Below, piece after piece: positions 46,401 to 58,721 of a DNA stretch of 64,000 bases. The notes under the pieces were generated by a model that ran no database searches, had not been told where the DNA came from, and was given only the letters and a program-made list of their open reading frames with translations. A program made the position numbers and the translations under genes. Source of the DNA: Acanthochlamys bracteata (Eukaryota > Streptophyta > Magnoliopsida > Pandanales > Velloziaceae); assembly GCA_019914995.1 (NCBI GenBank), contig CM034139.1, positions 5,868,461-5,932,460 of the forward strand, given 5' to 3'. Position 1 is the stretch's first letter, and each line of letters begins with the position of its first letter.

Positions 46401-49400
46401 CTATTCTGTCTCTCTGGTTTCGGTCTCCAATTCGCTTTCTTTTGAACTGGCAACTTTTGCACTTTCACCATTGGTAGTTTTGTTATCAAGTGAGTCACCA
46501 TCCCCATTTTCAGTTGACTGCTTTCTTTCAATGTTATCTCGGGAACTTGACTTTCTTATTCCTTTAACAGGAGAGACTGCCACAAGCTGAGCAACACCTT
46601 CTAAGAGACTCTTGCTTTCAATGATCAATGTGGCTCCATTAGGATAGCACCGGCCAAAGCAAGTTGCACAATAAGGAAATACAACCTAAGTTGAGATTGC
46701 AAAGAACTACAAGTTGTCATATGTAAGTAAAATTAAGATAAACAGTACTAATTTTTAGCTCAGAGCTGACCTCCAGGACTGCTTGGCATAAAGAGAGGAA
46801 AAGAGAAGATTCATTTCCTCGAAGCACCCGCATTGAGTTGTATCTAACAAGTGATTCAGAAACAGCCTGTAGGCCTCTGATAACCTTGCGGGCTAAATCG
46901 TACTTCAAGCTGACTGGGGCACAAGGCCGTAATTCATTCATGGCTGCAGAAAAACCTGTGCGCAGAAGATAGTGGGAAAAGAGAAAATTCATTACTTAGG
47001 AGTTGATAAAACTACTATGCTATCGCAAATGATCATGCAAAGAAAAGGCTTTGCGAATCATTTTTGTTATCCTTCTTTCTATGCATAGACAGCTCACAAA
47101 TGGGAAACAAGAAATGATTTGATATCCACAAAACAAAGATGGCACATAGTGTGTTACCAATCTTTAACTTTTAAAATAGAAGCACTTTTAGAAATCCACA
47201 TCACTAGGAAGGTACTTCATACCATTAATAAAGACAGCAATTGGTGGATGCTCCATTAGAACAGAAGGAGGTGTCATCTCATCTTGGCTTTCATTTGTTG
47301 CACCATTTGCCGTAAATCCAACAGCAGGCAGTGGAACCCAACGATGTGAATCTAAGACTACCTGAGTGGGAGAATATTGGGAGACTTCAGTACAGATACA
47401 GACCAGGAAAACATTCTATTAAAGTGCTACTTCCAAGAAGTTACTCTTAGTTTGAGGTTTGATGCTTTAGTTCCTAAACAAAAGCATGAGGATTTTTATT
47501 TACATACTACATCAAAGAGGACATTTGAAGGGGGAAAAAGAACACAACACATGAGCATTTACAAAGACACTTCCAAATACTAAAATGTTTGAGAACATTT
47601 CTTTGCCTTTGTTAAACCGTTGAAATATTATATAACCTAACTGTTAATAAGAGGCAATGGACTGAAGGAAGATGAGATGACTATTACCTAATGCAGAAGG
47701 CACAAGAAGATAAAAAGACAGGAATAATCCTCAGTGTAATAAAGCTAGTGATTGCAGCCACTGAACATTTGAATGGATTACAAATTTTACAACTACTCAT
47801 GCGACATATCTAAATTAGGTACCAGTATGCAAACCTGAAAATTTTCAACTGCTGTGTTCATGTTCTTTGCGAATAAGTTAAGAACTGCACTGAAGAGAGA
47901 GAATTATATAAGATAAAGCCACAAGCAGCTAAGCAATAGTCATACTTAGGTAAGGGCAGAGTCCCCTTACGTCTCAAAAATTGGTGGAAGCAAACCTCTA
48001 AAATCCAATCCAACCAAGCCAAGACCCATAGCACAATACTGCAAAAGCAGTTGTCCATTACAGCATTAAATCACAAGCATACAACCAGGACATGACTAAT
48101 GGAAGACACAGAGTACTGGATAATTTCTTATTCAAAACAGAGCAAAAAATACAAAGCAATAAATAAACAATTCAAGGCATAAGATGAGATCTTTTTGGCA
48201 ATTTAATTACTTGTAAAATAAATATAAACTAATTGCTTTGTAGTCGAGATATGGAGCATTAGATGAATGCAAAGCATCACTGTGTACAAACAAGACCATT
48301 TTACCATGCATTGATGAAGGATGTCAGAAAGTGCTACACCGTCAGTGATCCTTGGTAGCATTGCTTCGAGAGTGTTAAGGTGATTCACTATTTGATGCAT
48401 TGTCCAACTAAAAAGAAGTCCACCATCATAGTTCTCCTCACTTCCTGATTTATCATTAATGAATACAGATTGATATTGACTAACAATGTCTAATAGATGC
48501 ATCCTGTGACAATTCACCATTCCCTTTAGATACTCGAAAACATTTCTCTGATCCAAATCATCCAGAATTCCTGAAAGCCATGCTTCTCTGCACCTCAAGA
48601 ACTGACAAAGATGTAGAATTATAAAATGTCAGACCAGAAATTATGGGTAACCAATCACTAGTCAAGCAGACACAATTACACATGAAAATGATCCTTTCTA
48701 AAAGGAACAAGGTTCAGCTATTTTGACACATATAAAAGATAGTTTCTCATGATATTTGTGCTACAATATTCAAGGAGCAAGAAAAGGCAATGTGGCATAA
48801 AGTAATTCTAATATGAATTGTGGTAAATCACAAATACTGCACATATCAACAACACGTTACGCGCCTCAAAAAATTCATGAAACAATCAAGATCCTCCATT
48901 AGAAATATTTGATAAAAGAATTCTCAATCATTTGAGAAAAGAACTGCACAAGTATAAACCAGATGATAATTCTCCTTTTGGAAAATACAGGACAAATATA
49001 GTAAGGTTATCAAATACCTGCAATCTCATTTCAGATTCATTGAATACACCTATGCGCCGCAGATGTCCGATGATACGTAAACATTCAGACAACTGCAAGA
49101 AATTAAAATAAGGCCTACATTTAAGTTGACATATATGAGAGAAATCAATTACTTTATGAAAAGATCTAGCAAATATCCCATATGTCAACGTGCAAAATGG
49201 CTTTGACAAACGCCTTAAAATGCGACTTAAGAAGCAAAAGCTAGCTAAAGACATTGCTCTAAGCACTGGAGATTGAACAAACCAAGTAACTCTTCAACAT
49301 AGTCGAAACCCATGCACCAAGAACAGACAACAAATACCTGGATATTTGAACGGAGCTTCTGAAGAAGCTGAGAAAGCAGACTTTGAGCAGTTTGCCTGAC

Positions 49401-50616
49401 TTCCGTTGCTAGTGCCTGGATGACAGGTAACCTTGAATCCAACAATAAATGCTAACTACGGTCAAGAAACCAGTACGTTAACAAAGATGCAGATATCTCT
49501 TTTAGCTATACTACTGTCACACGGATAGTCATGAATGAGAAACTTACTCAGTATGCATCTTTGACAATTTGGAAACATAAGCTTCCAAATCAAGGGCCTC
49601 GTCATAGTTCCCATTTCTTATGCACCTGAAGAAGCAGAAAAACCAAAGCCACTTAAATTTTCAGATGAAAGCAGAACCAATCCTGTTATTTATGTCCAAG
49701 TAAGAAATGCAACTATCCCTCTAACAACTAAAAATAACACCCAAAGCACCAAAAATACCACAACAATGGGGAGTTTTTAATTATTTAAAACAATACTTAG
49801 GAATTTAAACATGAAAATATCATTCTCTCCAATCACATAGAAAAACTGCCTTAAAATTTTTTTCAAAATGCTATAAAATCAACTTAATAGCTTTCAGATT
49901 ATATAAGTCTATTTTCACTACCAAATCAAGAGAAGACTTACGTGTCCATAAGTTGTGGAATTTCGAGTAAATCAAGAATAGTACTATGATTGTCTAACAA
50001 TGTCTGATTAAGTTTCTTTTCCTCCAAAATTTTCTGAGCAGACTCGACGAAGTCATCGCATCCAGATGTAAGCTTCGGTATTTCAGTAATCTGCATTACA
50101 AGAATCAAAAGTAACCCCACCAAAGTTTGGTTACAGCAATATAAACTGAATACGCATGATCACAGCTATAAAGGCAACTTCTCTTCATTGAAACTCATTC
50201 ATGCATTCAAACTTACAAGAGATTCAAGATGTTTGTCGAAATCGTTGAGCTGATCACGAATGAATGAGAGTGCTTCATCAGCTGCAATGAACGCTCGATA
50301 GTTCCCGACAGCTACTTCTTGCATCTGCCGCCGTATTCGTTCCGCATCCACCCGCAACAACTCCGGCTCCTTCAAAATGCCCCAAAAAAATAACATCAAA
50401 ACCACATTTTGAAGGGATAAAACTAAATTCGTTCAAATTCACCAATACCTTGTGAAGCCGATCGAGAGTAAACGAGAGAAGCTCGGAGACGTAAGACTGC
50501 TGAGAAGCTCCGGCGAGAGGAAGGAGCGCCGACGTCAGAGCTTCCTCATCAGTATCATCTCTGCCATCGAAGAAGGCTGTGGTGTTAGATCTTAACCGTT
50601 CATCGTTGACGACCAT
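46401..50616 (-). CDS. COG8: Conserved oligomeric Golgi complex subunit 8 (COG8)
   Basis: Twelve GT-AG exons on the minus strand: 50449-50616, 50217-50369, 49942-50090, 49548-49625, 49338-49431, 49018-49092, 48305-48601, 47971-48038, 47835-47889, 47223-47361, 46771-46955 and 46401-46685, giving 581 residues. COG8 belongs to lobe B of the COG tether used in retrograde transport within the Golgi. The Dor1-family core is clear: [93 protein letters not shown] and [11 protein letters not shown]. The N-terminus is helical, as in tether subunits. The C-terminal ~70 residues are Ser/Glu/Lys-rich and probably disordered. It is head-to-head with SUVH. Confidence 0.94.
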
Positions 50617-53026
50617 GGTGACCGGAGAGATCTGTGCAGTGTGGGTAGATCTGTTCTGGTTTACTTCATCCGTTTTATCTCTCTCCCGCTCACGCCTGGG
50701 GAACAACTACTTATATTAATTATAGTAGCCCTTTCCGCAAAATAAGTTTAAGGCCCATAATATAACTGGATCCATATGTAATTACGGCCTTTGGGCTTTT
50801 ATAAGTACGGACCAATTCTTAGTGCGCGGGAACAATTATTTCATTATTATTTTCGGGTTTGAGGAATATAACTATCGAGTTATTTTTATATAGATTTTTG
50901 AAGCGTTTATTGTTTTCATTTAAACAATATAAATTATATATATATATATATATATTTGAAATTTTAAATAATTTATATATTTATTATTAAAAAGTTTATA
51001 ATTTTAATTTTATATACGTAATTTTAGTTATAATTTTTTTATTTTCATATCTCATAATATAATTTTATTTTTTAATTTTTAACTTATATTTAAAAATTAT
51101 TAAAAAACATAAATACTAAATCTTATTTTAAAGTTATTTTAAAAAAATATTTTTTTATTTTTTATTTTTTATTTTTATAAAATTCAGTTAGAATATTCAA
51201 AATACATTTTAATTACTTAATTATTTTATATATTATTGTCTATGGCAGGAGTGCGCGGTCATTTTTCTCGCGCACGCTCTTCTAGCTCTCGGTTTCAACG
51301 AATGCCGGACGTTCGGTATTGATTTTAAAATAATATATATTTTTAATTTTTAAATTTATATTTTTAATATATTTTTTATAAATTTTAAGAATATAATAAT
51401 ATATATATATTTAATTATTTTATAAAAATTAAAACTAATTTTTTTAAAAAAAATATATATCTTCTACTTTAAATCACTCTCAAACGCAAAGGATTATTGA
51501 TTATTGATTGATTCATAGAGGAAACAGGATCTCATCATTTCGGGTGAGATTATGATTTATAGAGGGAAATTCGCGAACTCTTGGTGGGCATTGTTGTTGA
51601 TGAACGAGGTATTTAATTTCCAGGATATGCTTTTCCTGCTTTTATTTATTATTGATTGTTTAATTTATGTTTGTTCTAGTAGTGAGATTTGCTTGGGGGT
51701 TTCTCATTCGAGTTTGGATCTCCAGGAAGAGATGGAATTTTCAAGTGCTCGGTAAACCTTTTGTAGATTGTGTGATTTTTTCTTGATTGAATGAATGGGT
51801 CGTGTGGTCTAATATTTTTTCCATTTTTGTCTTTATTTTTTTATTATTTATTTTTATTATTTTTTATAAAAAAACAGAGTTCGTTTTTTCAAAATTTTAC
51901 AAAATGTTTTTCATTTAAAAATTTTAGAAGTATTCTCAAACATCCCCTCAATAGGAAGGGTTCACTTACAGGGTTGTGATTTTGATTGCAATTCGATAAG
52001 AGAGGAAGTTTACAAACGATTGGCAGGCTTTGTAAAGCATTAAGATTTAATAGGAAGGGTACACTTGCAGGATTGTGATTTTTTTGGGATTCGATAAGAT
52101 AGGAAAATTCACAAAGGTTGGTAGGCTTTGCAAATCAAGTATGATACTTGTAGAGGTTTTTTTCGTCTTGAATTCTCTGTTAGTTTATGTTTAATTTCTA
52201 TGATTAACTTGTGGCTTTGTGATTTTGGTTCAGCTCTGTAATCTAATTCGTAAAAGCAATTGGTCGGGTTGGTGCTGATTGATTTTCATCCAACACCATC
52301 TTCACCAGGTCAGTTACTCAATTTCTACCTAACTCCAATAATCCAGTTTTTCGGATTTGAGATGATTCCTGTTATGCTTGATTGCCTTTTTTCTTTGTAC
52401 TCTGATTGCATCACCAGAATCTCTGATTAGGACTTCTAGTGATAGTTCAATTTTTGTTCTGATCTGGTCTTGCTGTATTCGGTGTGGGATTGGGTGGTGC
52501 AACTTTCATTGATTTTCTTACTCGGACACCATTTTCTGTGTTTGTTGATTCTTTCTGCAGCTTCATGCATTTCATTCCTGTCCATGACTTTAGTATGATT
52601 AGTTATCATTTTTTTAATTTTTGCTGCATTTATTTATATTAAATGAGTGCTGAAAATTTTCTGATTAGGATTATATATAGTCATTAAGTTGTTACAAGTA
52701 TTTTGTTTTACATCACTTGTGATCTATGCTGAGTCAGCCTTTGAAATCCTTTAACTTGGGATTTATGGCCATTTGCCATTTGCTTTTTCTCAATAGCTTC
52801 TCTATATGTTTCTTTTGTCATGGCAACTTTAAGGACTGTCTGTTCTAATCATACATATACTGTTTGTTTGCTCTTTCTGCATCTAGTTACTTTGCTGTTT
52901 CTCACTCTCTTGGATAGCGCAAAAAATCTTCTACTAGCATTGTAGGCAATGATTTGCAGCTTGTGTTTTTGGGGCTTTTGTTTGACTGATTGGTTTTTTA
53001 TATACAAGGAATCGAGAGTAGGAATT
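50617..53026. other. COG8/SUVH divergent upstream region, including probable SUVH 5'-UTR introns
   Basis: TGGGCY-type site II strings (AGGCCCATAAT, TTTGGGCTTTT) near 50750-50800 lie just upstream of COG8. A (TA)n tract sits at about 50935-50955, then AT-rich DNA to 51240 and a short GC-rich patch (51240-51310) likely near the SUVH promoter. Candidate non-coding exons of SUVH end at donors near 51609 (ACGAG|GTATTT) and 52309 (CACCAG|GTCAGT). A 99-bp duplication lies at 51950-52140. Transcript structure is inferred only. Confidence 0.4.
51950..52140. repeat. 99-bp imperfect tandem duplication
   Basis: AATAGGAAGGGTTCACTTAC with its following AGGGTTGTGATTTTG and GGCAGGCTTTG blocks at 51950-52048 is repeated from 52049 with about 80% similarity by eye. 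It falls inside the presumed 5'-UTR intron region of SUVH. Confidence 0.7.
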
Positions 53027-56000
53027 ATGGTGGATGTGGCAGCTGTGGCACCTCAGGAAAAGTGGAAGGTACGTAAGATTTCAGCAAAGAGGGACTTTCC
53101 CCCTGGTTGTGGCCGGTGTGCAGCTTTTATTAATCAGCATCCAATTACCTCGCCGCTGGATGCCTTGAAACAAGAAGAGAATACAGAGCATGATGCCCCT
53201 ACGCAGTTAGTATGCCTTGAAGAAACAACCTCAAAGGCTCCAAAGCCTGAGCTCACAGAGTTGGTTGAGTCCTTGGAGCAGAAATCAGAGGGTGGGATTA
53301 TGAAGCCATTTGCCAATGGGTTAGGTTTTTTTGCAACCACTGACTTGAAAGCCCAAAAGGAGGAGACTGGGGTAGCAGGAAAGATAGAGGGTTCTTTGCA
53401 GCTGGTTCTGAAGACGGAAGATGCAGAGTTGCAGAAGGAAAATGCAGATCTGCCAGTATTTGGGTTGGAACTGAATATACCAGATGGAGATGCTGAGGTG
53501 CACGCAGTCCCATTGTCGATGGAGCCACCAAAAGCTGATGGAGCTGTGGACATGACCGTGATCCAATCCATAGTTCCAGTTGAACCTCAAAATCCTGTAG
53601 AGATAACACCACCTAGTGAAACTAACATACCTCAGATTTTGGCGGGACAACCTGGCTCCTTAATTAATGTCCCTACAGTGGAGAAACGAGTATATTCAAA
53701 GACGCACCCTCCTCCAAAAAGGAGGAAAGTGTCAGCAGTCCGGGACTTCCCAGTCGGTTGTGGGATGAGTTCAACATTGTTGAATGGTCAGGTTCCGGCA
53801 GAAAATCTCGTTGCTCTAGTTGCTTCTGTAGAGAAGCATGATCAGAGTGTTGAAAGGCAGCATGCTTTTAGAGAAATGCAGGATCAGAGTGTTGAAAAGC
53901 AGCAGACAGCCATAGGCAAGATGCAAGCAACTGAAAGCTTGCTTGCTATAACTTCTTGCAAGATATTGATGGATGACACAACCGGAAAAAGTGAGGAGAT
54001 TTCTGAAGTAGGTAGAGAGAAGTTGGTAGATAGATCAAATTCTGAAAAAGGAAAGACTGAGGCCTCTGTGCCCTTACTAAAAAGCAGCTGGAATGGAGAT
54101 GAAAGTAACCAAACTGGAAAGTACAGTGTTGAATCGAATGAAGATGTAGAGGACCAAACTAAAAAGAACAGGGTTGTAAAACACTATGGGAAGGTGTTTT
54201 GCAAATCATACTCTGACAATATGAAAGAGGAAACAGTTACTGGCTCTTCTGGCACTTTTGAGGAGAAAATTTATGAAATCAGGAGTGAAGCCCATGCCAG
54301 GTCTGCACCAATGATCCACTCATGTGGGAATTTTGCTGAAGACCATGATGAAAGGAAAGTTTTAGTTAAGTTCACCTCAAAAAAAAAGCTGTCTATGAAT
54401 GAAGCTAGAGAAGGTTCCACTATCCCTCTGGCTGAAAAGGACCAGGAAATCAAATTGTCTTGCTTAAATGGGATAATTCAGCCAGGCAGCAAGTTGGTTG
54501 ATAAGGAAGTCAATGTTCCAAGAGGATCATTTAAGAAAGGTCCAGTCAGAAATTTGAAGGACACTGCAAATGTTGAAAGGAATTTATTGGCACAATCAGA
54601 GGACAAAATTGATGGTGTGGTAGTCCCAGTTCAGGTTGATGAATCATTAGAAGATTATGGAGGTAAATTGGTTGTTCAATCCCTTATGGCTGCTCAGAAG
54701 TGCCCTTGGAGTCTAGGTAGAAGGTCTGTTTCAACAGATTCGTTATCTGTTACACCAAAAAACAAAGTAAAGAGAGAAAGGACTGCTGTACAAAAGTACC
54801 TTTCTGAAGACACTTCTTCATCGCTTCCCAAGGATAAAGTCGATATTGCAGACATGAAAATTGCTGTTGGACAAAATGAAGACAATGACAAAGTGCGTAG
54901 AGTATACAAAGGGCTGCTCCAAATGAATATCAACGTGACACCTTTTGGCCCTTCTACATCCAATGTTAAGGCCGGTGATGGAGATGAAAAGGTCACCAGA
55001 AACAAAGTAAAGAGAGCACTGAGGTTGTTTCAAGTGATCTGCCGAAAGCTCTTGCAAGAAGAGGAAGCCAACAAGAACTTAGGTCGGATTCAGAGGATTG
55101 ATCTAGCAGTGGCTGGGATTCTTAAAGAGAATAAGGAGTGGTTGAATGTTGGTAAGCCAATTGTAGGGCCAGTGCCTGGTGTTGAAGTTGGCGATGAGTT
55201 TCATTATCGGGTCGAGCTGGCCATAATAGGTCTTCATCGTCCTTTCCAAGGGGGTATAGATTGGACAAATGTAGATGGTGAGCTCCTTGCTACAAGTATT
55301 GTGGCATCAGGAGGGTATTCGGATGAGGTGGATAATGATGTGCTCATATACACTGGACAAGGCGGAAAAGCTGTTAAAGGAAAGCAAGCAGCTGATCAGA
55401 AGTTGGAACGTGGGAACCTTGCATTGAAGAATAACATTGATGCCCGGAAACCAGTGAGAGTAATTCGTGGGTACAAGGAGACACTCTGCAGCGATACCCC
55501 TGATGCAAGGTCCAAGAATCAGATGACATTTACTTATGATGGACTGTATCTTGTGGAGGAGTGGAAGATGGTGACTGAGGAAAACAGTGCCTTTAAAGTT
55601 TTCAAGTTCTATTTAAGAAGAATGCCTGGTCAGCCTCAACTTGCTTTCAAAGAAATAAAGCAGTCTAAGAAGTTGAGGATCCGGGAAGGTCAAATCATTG
55701 CAGATATATCTGGAGGTAAGGAGAAAAAACCCATTTGTGTTGTGAACACAATTGACGACGAAAGGCCAGCACAATTTCAGTACATAACTAAAAACATATA
55801 TCCCTCGTGGTATGTCCATACCCCTCCAGTAGGATGTGACTGCTCCAAAGGTTGCTCTGATTCAGAGAAGTGTGCTTGTGCTCTTAAGAATGGTGGAGAA
55901 ATTCCCTATAACTATGATGGTGCTATTGTACAAGCAAAACCACTTGTTTATGAATGCGGTCCTTCTTGCAAGTGCAATCTATCATGCCATAACAGGGTCA

Positions 56001-56542
56001 GCCAGCGGGGTATCAGGATACAACTAGAAGTCTTCAAGACTAAGTCCAGAGGTTGGGGGGTCAGATCCTTGAATTCTATACCTTCTGGAACCTTCGTATG
56101 TGAATATGTAGGGGAGATATTGAAGGAAACTGAAGCTGAGCAAAGGAGTAACGATGAGTATCTCTTCGACATTGGTCACAACTACGATGATCATTCACTT
56201 TGGGAGGGACTTCCAAGTTGTATACCGGGCTTGCAGTCTAGCTCATTGCATGAGACTGGGGATGATAGTGGATTCACTATTGATGCAGCACAGTATGGAA
56301 ATATAGGAAGATTTATAAATCATAGCTGCTCCCCCAATCTTTATGCGCAAAATGTTCTCTTTGATCATGATGACAAGAGAGTGCCTCACATCATGTTCTT
56401 CGCTGCTGATAATATTCCACCACTGCAGGAGCTGACATATCACTACAACTATACAATTGATCAAGTTCGTGATTCTGAAGGCAACATAAAGCAGAAGAAC
56501 TGTTACTGTGGTTCTCATGAATGCACTGGAAGACTTTACTGA
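53027..56542 (+). CDS. SUVH6: SUVH5/6-type histone H3K9 methyltransferase (SRA-SET)
   Basis: A single uninterrupted coding exon of 1171 residues, intronless in its coding part as is common in SUVH genes. SUVH proteins read methylated DNA through the SRA domain and write H3K9 methylation. Order: SRA/YDG at about 713-865 (GPVPGVEVGDEFHYRVEL, LIYTGQGG, FTYDGLYLVEEW), pre-SET cysteine cluster about 930-990 (GCDCSKGCSDSEKCAC), SET from about 996 (SRGWGVRSL, GRFINHSCSPNL with Asn1098-His1099), post-SET CYCGSHECTGRLY at the very C-terminus. The long N-terminus has two copies of a K(I/V)SAxRDFPxGCG motif typical of SUVH5/6. I start at MVDVAAV; an in-frame ATG at 52949 would add a hydrophobic stretch unlike the family and probably lies in leader or intron. 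Residues for catalysis are present. Confidence 0.93.
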   Translation: MVDVAAVAPQEKWKVRKISAKRDFPPGCGRCAAFINQHPITSPLDALKQEENTEHDAPTQLVCLEETTSKAPKPELTELVESLEQKSEGGIMKPFANGLGFFATTDLKAQKEETGVAGKIEGSLQLVLKTEDAELQKENADLPVFGLELNIPDGDAEVHAVPLSMEPPKADGAVDMTVIQSIVPVEPQNPVEITPPSETNIPQILAGQPGSLINVPTVEKRVYSKTHPPPKRRKVSAVRDFPVGCGMSSTLLNGQVPAENLVALVASVEKHDQSVERQHAFREMQDQSVEKQQTAIGKMQATESLLAITSCKILMDDTTGKSEEISEVGREKLVDRSNSEKGKTEASVPLLKSSWNGDESNQTGKYSVESNEDVEDQTKKNRVVKHYGKVFCKSYSDNMKEETVTGSSGTFEEKIYEIRSEAHARSAPMIHSCGNFAEDHDERKVLVKFTSKKKLSMNEAREGSTIPLAEKDQEIKLSCLNGIIQPGSKLVDKEVNVPRGSFKKGPVRNLKDTANVERNLLAQSEDKIDGVVVPVQVDESLEDYGGKLVVQSLMAAQKCPWSLGRRSVSTDSLSVTPKNKVKRERTAVQKYLSEDTSSSLPKDKVDIADMKIAVGQNEDNDKVRRVYKGLLQMNINVTPFGPSTSNVKAGDGDEKVTRNKVKRALRLFQVICRKLLQEEEANKNLGRIQRIDLAVAGILKENKEWLNVGKPIVGPVPGVEVGDEFHYRVELAIIGLHRPFQGGIDWTNVDGELLATSIVASGGYSDEVDNDVLIYTGQGGKAVKGKQAADQKLERGNLALKNNIDARKPVRVIRGYKETLCSDTPDARSKNQMTFTYDGLYLVEEWKMVTEENSAFKVFKFYLRRMPGQPQLAFKEIKQSKKLRIREGQIIADISGGKEKKPICVVNTIDDERPAQFQYITKNIYPSWYVHTPPVGCDCSKGCSDSEKCACALKNGGEIPYNYDGAIVQAKPLVYECGPSCKCNLSCHNRVSQRGIRIQLEVFKTKSRGWGVRSLNSIPSGTFVCEYVGEILKETEAEQRSNDEYLFDIGHNYDDHSLWEGLPSCIPGLQSSSLHETGDDSGFTIDAAQYGNIGRFINHSCSPNLYAQNVLFDHDDKRVPHIMFFAADNIPPLQELTYHYNYTIDQVRDSEGNIKQKNCYCGSHECTGRLY

Positions 56543-58721
56543 GATTGCGTGCATAGAAGTTGAGGTCCTGATATCTTACTTTCAGTAGTGCATCACTTCT
56601 AGACATCTTTGTTTATTTATTACCTGCTAGCATGATTCAGATAGCAATTTCAGTTTATCTGCGGTCTTACTAAATTCTTCAACTCAGCCTGTTATAAAAT
56701 CGTGTAGGTTAATCAGTTACCGGAAATTCTTCATTTTTCTTTGATAGTTGTTTTCTTTGAGTTAGTAATTCTGATTATGAAATCTCGCTGTGTGATGTCA
56801 ATGTGCATGCAACATTTCTTAATGCTGCATCCATGGGTCATACAAATCTAGTTGTTTAGATAGGAATTTCAGGTAAAGGTCATAAAGTTGTATCACTTCA
56901 TATCATGGGCCATGATCTAGGATCGTGTTAGGACATTCTGCCTGCATGCTCTTACAACTTAGCTAAAAATACGGTTTGTACTTTGTGGGATTATTATCTA
57001 CATGTCAGGGTCATACTGGCTGAAAACATAGGTTGACTGGGCACTGTATCATCTCTGATTTGTTTAGTATTTTCTTGTACGGACATCCTTTATTTCTTTT
57101 GCTACTAGACACAGTGCTTAATAGATTTGTATTTGCTTTAGCAAGAAACTAGAGAAGCATGATATTTATAGTGAATCAATGTGTTTGGAAGGAAATTGAA
57201 TTGAGGTATAAGTGTTTGCACCATTGTTGATAAGGCTATGTTCCATAGTGCGTATTTGACCATTCCTTGATTGCAGGTTTGAAATCAAGACTACTCGGAC
57301 TAAATCAAGACCATCATAGTTCCTACTGATTGCAGGTTTGACATCAAGACCATCATAGTTCCTACTACTTGGACTAAATCAAGACCAGGGGTTACAGGTC
57401 ACTGAAATTTTGCACATGCTGACACTACAATCATTCATCAGAGGTAGAAGCAGCATTTCAGGATTCTAATGGCGCTTTACCTTCCTGCAAGGTTACTCCA
57501 AGTCTGCAATACTGTGTGCTGTGTAATCACTTGGATAAAATCATAATCATGTATTCTGATGTGGAGAGTGGTACGAGCCCTGGGAGTTTGTTTTGGGAAC
57601 AGGATAGCTTGGCTTCTTCCCCCTCATGATTTTCAGCAGGCTACAGCAGAATCTGTCCTATCTTCAGAAACCTGTTTCGTGAGGATATCGACTTAATGGC
57701 TAAGATTATGCCTATATTGCACATCTCTACGGGGAATGTCTATGTTATACTTTGAATTCATATTGCTGAGTGCTATCTTTGTTGCTTGACATCCCATGCT
57801 TGAAAAGCCGTATCTTTTCCATATTTGATAAGTAGCTAGCTCTTGTAACTGCAACCATTTACCTGGTTGCAAGTTGCGACTTCTTCATTGGTTTTTTTTT
57901 TGTTGGTGCAGTGCCCTTTTATGTTATTTCTTTATTTATTGTTAGTTGAGTACAGTTCGTACAGTTAAATTGAGCTGTGCAGTATCACTGTGAGAAAATT
58001 CTTGACCTTTGTATAGAATTCCTGAGCTAGTACCTCCTGATGGTGGCTGATACGTAGGATGCTGTACATTCTGATGTGGCAAAAGAGTAACAGGTTTCAA
58101 ATATATCTAGCAAAACACTGTTATTCGGCTACATGGAGTATTTTCATGTCCTCGCCCATTGTTTTCAAACAGTGTCACAAAATGCAGTCTGCTGCTTTTC
58201 TGGACCAAGTAGGGAAGGCGGGTGTGTTTATTTGATGATAAATTCACTTTTTGAAAGTGAACTTATAAAAATAAATTAAAATTAAAAATATTTAGTATAA
58301 TATAAATTTTATATTTATTTAGTATTAAAAAATAGTTTTTTAACTTAATTTAAAAATAAATTTTTGATGAAAAAAATTATTTTAAATTTTTATTTTAAAT
58401 TTAAATTGAGTTTAAAAAAATAATAATTTTGATGAATTGGTAAACAAGCCTTTATTGAAAGATTCTTTATAACAAAAGCTGAACCACCTCTAAGCTTCTA
58501 AATTAGATACTTGTTTCTATGAAGCATTCTTCACTTTCACTACTAGAGTTGAGCAACTTGAACTTTTCTCGGATGCAAAATTTTATTATTGACATTTTTT
58601 GAACAAAAGGGTTACCCACTGCACCAGAACTGTTACTTGGCGTTGTGGGTTGACATCTACACGGATGCATTCTAGTGAAACTTCCAAAACCAGTCTAAGT
58701 TGTTCATCTGTTCTTCTTCAT
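56543..58721. other. SUVH 3' tail and convergent spacer to LCYE
   Basis: No coding gene. It contains a patch of short duplications at 57269-57388 (ATTGCAGGTTTGAAATCAAG versus ATTGCAGGTTTGACATCAAG, and two copies of ACCATCATAGTTCCTACT) and an AT-rich MITE-like block at about 58215-58455 whose ends (GTGTGTTTATTTGATGA and, on the other strand, GGCTTGTTTACCAATTC) are only loosely paired. Confidence 0.45.

Noticed and set aside
52949-53026. Earlier in-frame ATG for SUVH adding 26 residues (MICSLCFWGF...)
   Set aside because: The added stretch is hydrophobic and Cys/Phe-rich, unlike SUVH N-termini, and overlaps a likely 5'-UTR intron acceptor region (ATTGTAG).
58215-58455. AT-rich block with possible inverted termini as a MITE
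   Set aside because: Ends pair only loosely and no target-site duplication could be placed, so I mention it in the spacer note rather than as an element.
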